This document shows, piece by piece, positions 32,677-36,906 of a stretch of 36,906 bases of DNA. Made by a program: the position numbers and the translations under genes. The notes beneath the pieces were generated by a model that had not been told where the DNA came from, did no database searches, and worked only from the letters and a program-made list of their open reading frames with translations. The DNA lies in contig JALFWW010000020.1 of assembly GCA_022786605.1 (NCBI GenBank), positions 1 through 36,906 on the forward strand, read 5' to 3'. The first letter of the stretch is position 1; each line of letters starts with the position of its first letter. The stretch comes from Clostridia bacterium. GTDB taxonomy: Bacteria; Bacillota; Clostridia; Lachnospirales; Anaerotignaceae.

Positions 32677-33521
32677 GTGTAAATAAGATTTTTGTCATCG
32701 GCGCTGGTCAGATGGGTTCCGGTATTGCGCAGGCAGCTCTGATGGGGGGATTTCAGGTTGTTCTGCGGGATATGACAGATGAAATCGTAAACCGTGCCAT
32801 AGATAAAATAAATAAAAGCCTGAGAAAACTGGCGGATAAAGGTAAAATTTCCGCAGATGACGCGGAAAAAATGATCGGCAATCTCTGCGGCACAACCACA
32901 TTGGCAGATGCGGCAGACGCGGATCTGGTCATTGAAGCAGCAGTGGAAAACATTACAATCAAAACACAGATCTTCCAGGAACTGGATCAGATCGTGAAAC
33001 CCGAAGCCATTCTGGCTACCAATACATCTTCTCTGTCCATCACAGAGATCGCGGCAGCATCCAAAACACCGGAAAGAATCGTAGGCATGCACTTCTTCAA
33101 CCCCGCGTCTGTGATGAAACTGCTGGAAATCACAAAAGGCTATCTGACAAGCCAGAAAGCGTTGGATACAGCCCTTGCAGTAGGGGAAAAGATGGGCAAA
33201 GTCACCATCGTGGCATTGGATAAACCCGGATTTATCGTAAACCGTATGATCGACCCTATGCTGAACGAAGCCATCTGTCTGGTAGAAGAAGGCGTGGGTA
33301 CACCGGAAGATATTGATAAAGGCATGAAGTTTGGCTGCAATCATCCCATGGGTCCTCTGGAACTGACAGACTTGATCGGTCTGGATGTATTGTTGGCAGT
33401 GATGGAAGTATTCTATAAAGAATATGGCGATCCCAAGTATAGACCTGCACCCCTGCTGCGGAAAATGGTACGGGCAGGCAAACTGGGCAGAAAAACGGGC
33501 GAAGGCTTCTATAAATATTGA
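32673..33521 (+). CDS. 3-Hydroxybutyryl-CoA dehydrogenase
   Basis: It oxidises 3-hydroxybutyryl-CoA to acetoacetyl-CoA with NAD(P). The 282-residue protein has the Rossmann motif [14 protein letters not shown], the catalytic His segment [16 protein letters not shown], and the C-terminal domain with [19 protein letters not shown] and [20 protein letters not shown] [18 protein letters not shown] 32673 overlaps the thiolase stop; the frame upstream (from 32610) is inside the thiolase gene. It follows thiolase directly. The pairing of thiolase and HBD is the classic C4 module of clostridial butyrate metabolism. Confidence 0.95.
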   Translation: MSVNKIFVIGAGQMGSGIAQAALMGGFQVVLRDMTDEIVNRAIDKINKSLRKLADKGKISADDAEKMIGNLCGTTTLADAADADLVIEAAVENITIKTQIFQELDQIVKPEAILATNTSSLSITEIAAASKTPERIVGMHFFNPASVMKLLEITKGYLTSQKALDTALAVGEKMGKVTIVALDKPGFIVNRMIDPMLNEAICLVEEGVGTPEDIDKGMKFGCNHPMGPLELTDLIGLDVLLAVMEVFYKEYGDPKYRPAPLLRKMVRAGKLGRKTGEGFYKY

Positions 33522-33541
33522 TTGAAAAAGGAAGCGAAACT

Positions 33542-33817
33542 GTGAAAATCGGTGTAAAGTTTTGCGGGGGCTGCAATCCCGGGTATGAGCGTAGCAAAAT
33601 TGTAAAGCGGATCTGTGCGGAGTTTCCACAGGTAGAAATAGAACCTGTACGGGAGGAAAGCGTATATGATTTGATACTGCTCATCAGTGGCTGTCATGCG
33701 GAATGTTTATCTGTTGCCCCATGGCAGCAGCAGGCTCCGGTGATTTCCATTTATCAGGAAATCGATTATGAAAAGATTCAAAAATATCTAAATGACATGT
33801 GCGGAAAAAATTCATGA
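33542..33817 (+). CDS. Small Cys-rich protein, FCGGCNP family
   Basis: The 91-residue protein begins (GTG start) KIGVKFCGGCNPGYERSKIV and later has SGCHAEC. The start is GTG 33542, 8 bases after AAAAGGAAG; the frame from 33518 overlaps the HBD stop and lacks such a site. Two Cys pairs suggest metal, thiol or Fe-S binding. I recall similar proteins beside anaerobic amino-acid and CoA-ester gene sets in Clostridia without an assigned function. It sits between HBD and the transporter. It may be a redox or cofactor accessory of the operon; this is an inference. Confidence 0.72.
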   Translation: MKIGVKFCGGCNPGYERSKIVKRICAEFPQVEIEPVREESVYDLILLISGCHAECLSVAPWQQQAPVISIYQEIDYEKIQKYLNDMCGKNS

Positions 33818-33838
33818 TAAAAAGGAGGCGTAAAGAGT

Positions 33839-34966
33839 ATGTCTTTTACTCAGATATTGATGTGGATTATGGCCATCGGCGCGTTGATCGGCGGCTTGGA
33901 TAAAGTGTTTGGTAATAGACTGGGATTAGGCGAAAAGTTTGAAGAAGGTTTCAATGCCATGGGACCTCTGGCATTGGGCATGGCTGGTATGGTTTGTCTG
34001 TCCCCTGTGATTTCTGATGTGATCGCGCCGATTATCGGCCCTGTATTGCAGAAGATCGGTTCTGACCCTGCGATTTTCGGTTCCATCCTGCCAAATGACA
34101 CAGGCGGTTATTCTCTGGCCATGTCTATGGCAACAGATGAAACAGCAGGTCTGTACTCCGGCTTGATCGTAGCTTCTATGCTGGGCAGTACAGTCACATT
34201 CTCCATTCCTGTTGGTATGGGTCTGATCGAAAAGAAAGATCAGCCTTATTTTGCCAAAGGTCTGGTTATTGGTATGATTACAATTCCCATTGGTTCTGTC
34301 ATCGGTGGTATCTTGGCTGGTTATCCTTTGATGCTGGTACTGATGAACACCATTCCTGTTTTGATCATTTCTGTTTTGCTTGCAATCGGACTGAAATTTG
34401 CGCCTACCAAAATGATGCGTGGTTGTCTGCACTTCGGCAATATCGTCGTTGTTATCATCACACTGGGCCTCATTGCGGCAGCATTTGAATATATGACAGG
34501 CATCGTATTGATCCCCGGTATGGCGCCCATCGAAGACGCCATGAGCATGATCGGCAATATCGCCGTAGTTCTGCTGGGTACATTCCCGATCCTTTCCCTG
34601 CTGACAAAAATCCTGGATAAGCCTCTGACTGTACTGGGCCGCAGAATTGGTATGGATGCCACATCTACAGCAGGTATGATCTTCTCTCTGGCAAACAGTA
34701 TTCCAGTATTCAAAATGATGCGTGATATGAGTTCTAAAGGTAAAATCGTCAATATCGCATGGATGGTCTGCGCTACAGCAGCCTTGGGGGATCACCTTGG
34801 ATTCACCGCCGGTGTACACCCTGAAGCGATTCCCGCCGTTGTTATCTCTAAACTGCTGGGCGGCGCTGTTGCCGTAGTTCTGGCATTGGCATTGACGAAA
34901 AATACAGATGCAGAAGATGCGGAAAGTCGCCGCATTGAAGAAATGGAAGCAAAACACACAGCATAA
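33839..34966 (+). CDS. EutH-like membrane transporter
   Basis: The 375-residue protein is very hydrophobic, with about 10-11 predicted membrane spans. The sequence resembles the ethanolamine permease EutH: MSFTQILMWIMAIGALIGGLDK, then GNRLGLGEKFEEGFNAMGPLALGMAGM and DTGGYSLAMSMATDETAGLYSGLIVASMLG, with a charged C-terminus. No other eut genes (lyase, shell proteins) are present, so ethanolamine is not a certain substrate; a related amine, amino alcohol or amide is plausible. AAAAGGAGG precedes ATG 33839. It is probably the uptake system for the operon's substrate. Confidence 0.88.
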   Translation: MSFTQILMWIMAIGALIGGLDKVFGNRLGLGEKFEEGFNAMGPLALGMAGMVCLSPVISDVIAPIIGPVLQKIGSDPAIFGSILPNDTGGYSLAMSMATDETAGLYSGLIVASMLGSTVTFSIPVGMGLIEKKDQPYFAKGLVIGMITIPIGSVIGGILAGYPLMLVLMNTIPVLIISVLLAIGLKFAPTKMMRGCLHFGNIVVVIITLGLIAAAFEYMTGIVLIPGMAPIEDAMSMIGNIAVVLLGTFPILSLLTKILDKPLTVLGRRIGMDATSTAGMIFSLANSIPVFKMMRDMSSKGKIVNIAWMVCATAALGDHLGFTAGVHPEAIPAVVISKLLGGAVAVVLALALTKNTDAEDAESRRIEEMEAKHTA

Positions 34967-34986
34967 AAAGAATGGAGGCATGTACA

Positions 34987-35910
34987 ATGAAAACAAACAG
35001 AGCAAAGGACATCATGAACATCGCGGTTATGAATTTTAAAGTATGGACAGGCGATAAGGAAACAAACCTGGCACATATTGAGGAATATACCGTTGCTGCT
35101 GCCAAAAGAGGCGCTGATCTGGTGCTGTTCCCTGAAATGTGTCTGATGGGCTACGACTATTTTATTGATGAAACCATCCCTATGGAACAGAAAATCGCCG
35201 TAACAGAAACCGCTCAGGGTCCCTCTGTAAAGAGAATCGAAGAAGTAGCAAAAAAATATGGCGTATATGTTATCTTTGGTATGTCTGAAAAAATGTCTGA
35301 GGATGCGACAGATCTGTATAACTCCGCAGTTGTGCTGGGGCCTGAAGGCTTCATCGGCACTTATCAGAAGATCCATCCTTTCGGCACAGAAAATCTGTGG
35401 TGCAAAAAAGGCGAAACACCTTTTATGTTTGATACAGAATGGGGCCCCATCGGTCTGGGTATCTGCTATGACAGCTATCAGTTCCCTGAATTGGTACGCT
35501 ATTATGTATATAAAGGCGCAAGACTGTACCTGAATCCCACTGCTGTTATTGAGGAGATCCCTAACGAAGGCAGCAGAGAAGCTTTTGTCAGATGCTATAC
35601 ACCTCATCTGGAATACAGCGTTCTGGCAAGTTCCGTATATATTGCCAGCGCGAACCTGACAGGCTATGACAATGCTTCTTATTTCGGCGGCGGCAGCATG
35701 GTCATCGGACCCAAAACAAACGCTTTCGGCGAAGTGGATGTGGTGCGTTATATCGGTGATGACAGAGATTATCAAGCCAAAATGTTCATTGGCACCATCG
35801 ATCTGTCTTTGGCAGTGCGCCATCAGTGTACCGTAAATCCTTACGCTGGCACACCAGACTTCAGACCGGAAATCTATAAAAAATTCTATGAAGACCCGGA
35901 AGAAAAGTAA
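34987..35910 (+). CDS. Nitrilase-superfamily amidohydrolase
   Basis: It would hydrolyse a C-N bond in an amide, carbamoyl or nitrile substrate. The 307-residue protein has the Glu-Lys-Cys triad: E50 in VLFPEMCLMGY, K128 in TYQKIHPF and C160 in GLGICYDSYQFPEL. Position and spacing fit the family. It resembles omega-amidase or aliphatic amidase groups more than nitrilase proper, but the substrate is not certain. ATG 34987 is chosen because ATGGAGGC lies about 9 bases upstream. It follows the EutH-like transporter and precedes the SDR, so it probably acts on the imported compound. Confidence 0.9.
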   Translation: MKTNRAKDIMNIAVMNFKVWTGDKETNLAHIEEYTVAAAKRGADLVLFPEMCLMGYDYFIDETIPMEQKIAVTETAQGPSVKRIEEVAKKYGVYVIFGMSEKMSEDATDLYNSAVVLGPEGFIGTYQKIHPFGTENLWCKKGETPFMFDTEWGPIGLGICYDSYQFPELVRYYVYKGARLYLNPTAVIEEIPNEGSREAFVRCYTPHLEYSVLASSVYIASANLTGYDNASYFGGGSMVIGPKTNAFGEVDVVRYIGDDRDYQAKMFIGTIDLSLAVRHQCTVNPYAGTPDFRPEIYKKFYEDPEEK

Positions 35911-35922
35911 GGGGGGTTAGAA

Positions 35923-36693
35923 ATGAAAAATGTAACATTTGACCTGACCGGAAAGGTTGCTCTAGTCATTGGCGGTACAACAGGCATTGGACATGCCATT
36001 GCCATGGAATATGCAAGATGGGGCGCCAATGTGATCGCAGTCAGCAGACGTGCCAATAAGTGCAAAGAAGTGGCTGCCGAAATCCGGGCAGAAGGCGTAC
36101 AGACTTTGGAATTTCCTGTAGACGCACAGGATAGAGAACAGCTGGTACAGCTGAGAGATAAAGTTGTGGAAACCTTTGGCCGCATTGATATTTTGGTCAA
36201 TGCAGCCGGCGTGAACCGTAGATATAATGCGGAAGATTTCCCCATGGAAGAATATGACGCTGTTATGAATACCAACTGCCGTTCTCTGTTTATGAGCACA
36301 CAGGTCATTGGACAGCAGATGATCAAACAGGGTTATGGCAAGATCATCAACATCGCATCTATGGGTGCATATCTGGGCTTGAACCGTGTCGTTCCTTACT
36401 GCGGCAGCAAAGGTGCTGTTCTGCAGATGACAAAAGGTTTTGCTGTGGAATGGGCAAAATATAATGTACAGGTCAATGCCATCGCACCTGGTTATTTCAA
36501 AACAGAACTGACATCTGGTTTGCATGAAGATCCTGAAAGAGAACAGGCCGTATTGAACCGCAACCCTATGAAACGCTGGGGCAATGTGGAAGAACTGACA
36601 GGCGCCGCTATTTTCCTGGCAACCGACGCGTCCTCTTTTGTAACAGGTACATGTATTCCTGTTGACGGCGGTATGTTGGCAATGGGTGTCTAA
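35923..36693 (+). CDS. Short-chain dehydrogenase/reductase (SDR)
   Basis: The 256-residue classical SDR binds NAD(P) through GGTTGIGHAIAME, and has NAAG, the catalytic Ser in NIASMGAY and YxxxK as YCGSKGA. The C-terminus (GTCIPVDGGMLAMGV) is typical of the gluconate 5-dehydrogenase/3-oxoacyl reductase-like group. It would oxidise an alcohol to a carbonyl or the reverse. AGGGGGG precedes ATG 35923, 12 bases after the amidase stop. In this operon it might oxidise the product of the amidase step or reduce a semialdehyde; both are inferences. A strong terminator follows. Confidence 0.92.
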   Translation: MKNVTFDLTGKVALVIGGTTGIGHAIAMEYARWGANVIAVSRRANKCKEVAAEIRAEGVQTLEFPVDAQDREQLVQLRDKVVETFGRIDILVNAAGVNRRYNAEDFPMEEYDAVMNTNCRSLFMSTQVIGQQMIKQGYGKIINIASMGAYLGLNRVVPYCGSKGAVLQMTKGFAVEWAKYNVQVNAIAPGYFKTELTSGLHEDPEREQAVLNRNPMKRWGNVEELTGAAIFLATDASSFVTGTCIPVDGGMLAMGV

Positions 36694-36711
36694 AAAAAGA
36701 ATGGAACAAAG

Positions 36712-36746
36712 AAAATGCGGGGGAAACCAAAATCCCTCGCATTTTT
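36712..36746 (+). terminator. Strong terminator between the SDR and the NfnA-like gene
   Basis: AAAATGCGGGGGA (36712-36724) pairs with TCCCTCGCATTTT (36733-36745), a 13-bp stem with one G-T pair. T-run ends at 36746. The next start codon is only 20 bases away and no promoter fits between. Confidence 0.88.
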
Positions 36747-36765
36747 ATCAGAAAGGAGAACAAAT

Positions 36766-36906
36766 ATGTTTCGCATTGTCAATAAAAAAGAATTAAACAG
36801 TGCTGTGACACTGCTTGAGATCGAAGCCCCTTTTGTGGCGAAAAAAGCCAAAGCGGGGCAGTTTATTATTTTCCGTGTAGATGAATTCAGCGAACGCGTC
36901 CCTCTG
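36766..36906 (+). CDS. nfnA: NfnA-like NADH-dependent ferredoxin:NADP oxidoreductase small subunit, partial
   Basis: Only the first 47 codons are in the window. MFRIVNKKELNSAVTLLEIE, then APFVAKKAKAGQFIIFR and ERVPL, match the start of the FAD/NAD-binding small subunit of electron-bifurcating transhydrogenase or sulfide/dihydroorotate dehydrogenase-like proteins (KAKAGQF and RVPL are shared). NfnAB couples ferredoxin and NADH oxidation to NADPH formation. AAAGGAG lies 8 bases before ATG 36766. It could supply NADPH or ferredoxin to the catabolic operon or be a separate unit. The 3' end, and the large subunit expected next, lie beyond the window. Confidence 0.78.
   Translation, partial: MFRIVNKKELNSAVTLLEIEAPFVAKKAKAGQFIIFRVDEFSERVPL

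Noticed and set aside
33839..34966. Assignment of the transporter as ethanolamine permease of a eut operon
   Set aside because: No eutABC, shell protein or eut regulator is present; only the family resemblance is kept.

Overview
The window looks like a chromosomal segment from an anaerobic, low-to-mid GC member of the Clostridia, probably Lachnospirales and perhaps Anaerotignum-like. That assignment is an inference. It rests on the parA-parB-DUF4446-serS order, a serine T-box, pyruvate:ferredoxin oxidoreductase, an SLH surface protein, AAGGAGG-type ribosome binding sites and butyrate-type CoA chemistry.

Region 1 (1-9300) is origin-type housekeeping. A truncated IS3-like end at the left edge is followed by argS, a diacylglycerol-kinase-family gene, parA, parB, a DUF4446 membrane protein, a HAD phosphatase, T-box-controlled serS and tRNA-Ser(GCT). 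Three perfect parS sites lie just before parA, one of them inside the kinase gene. A tight cluster of DnaA boxes follows DUF4446. Together they suggest that the replication origin or another DnaA-binding locus is here or close by.

Region 2 (9300-18100) holds mostly minus-strand accessory genes: a SIMPL-domain secreted protein, an operon of ArsC/Spx-like protein, GNAT acetyltransferase and a 35-residue peptide, proC, an SLH protein, an IseA-like lipoprotein, a Crp-family regulator divergent from a ferredoxin-type protein, and a dicarboxylate/amino-acid symporter. Several minus-strand 3' ends carry a shared repeat that includes a long terminator hairpin.

Region 3 (18400-26030) is core metabolism and information processing: a full-length pyruvate:ferredoxin oxidoreductase (minus), an unrecognised 304-residue protein, greA, and a lysyl-tRNA synthetase with an extra C-terminal tRNA-binding domain.

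Region 4 (26040 to the right end) is the most interesting part. A PAS/AAA+ sigma-54 activator and a crotonase-like gene (both minus) face a long plus-strand operon: family III CoA-transferase, 4-hydroxybutyryl-CoA dehydratase (all four Fe-S ligands present), thiolase, 3-hydroxybutyryl-CoA dehydrogenase, a small Cys-rich protein, an EutH-like transporter, a nitrilase-family amidase, an SDR, and then the start of an NfnA-like subunit. The divergent intergenic region has a sigma-54 promoter at each end and three copies of the palindrome TGATTCA-N4-TGAATCA between them. A third sigma-54-like promoter next to the regulator points into a non-coding stretch that ends in a strong terminator, so a sigma-54-dependent small RNA is possible. 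I infer an inducible anaerobic pathway that imports an amine, amide or amino-alcohol-like C4 compound, converts it to a 4-substituted butyryl-CoA, eliminates it to crotonyl-CoA and oxidises that to acetyl-CoA. The true substrate cannot be read from the sequence.
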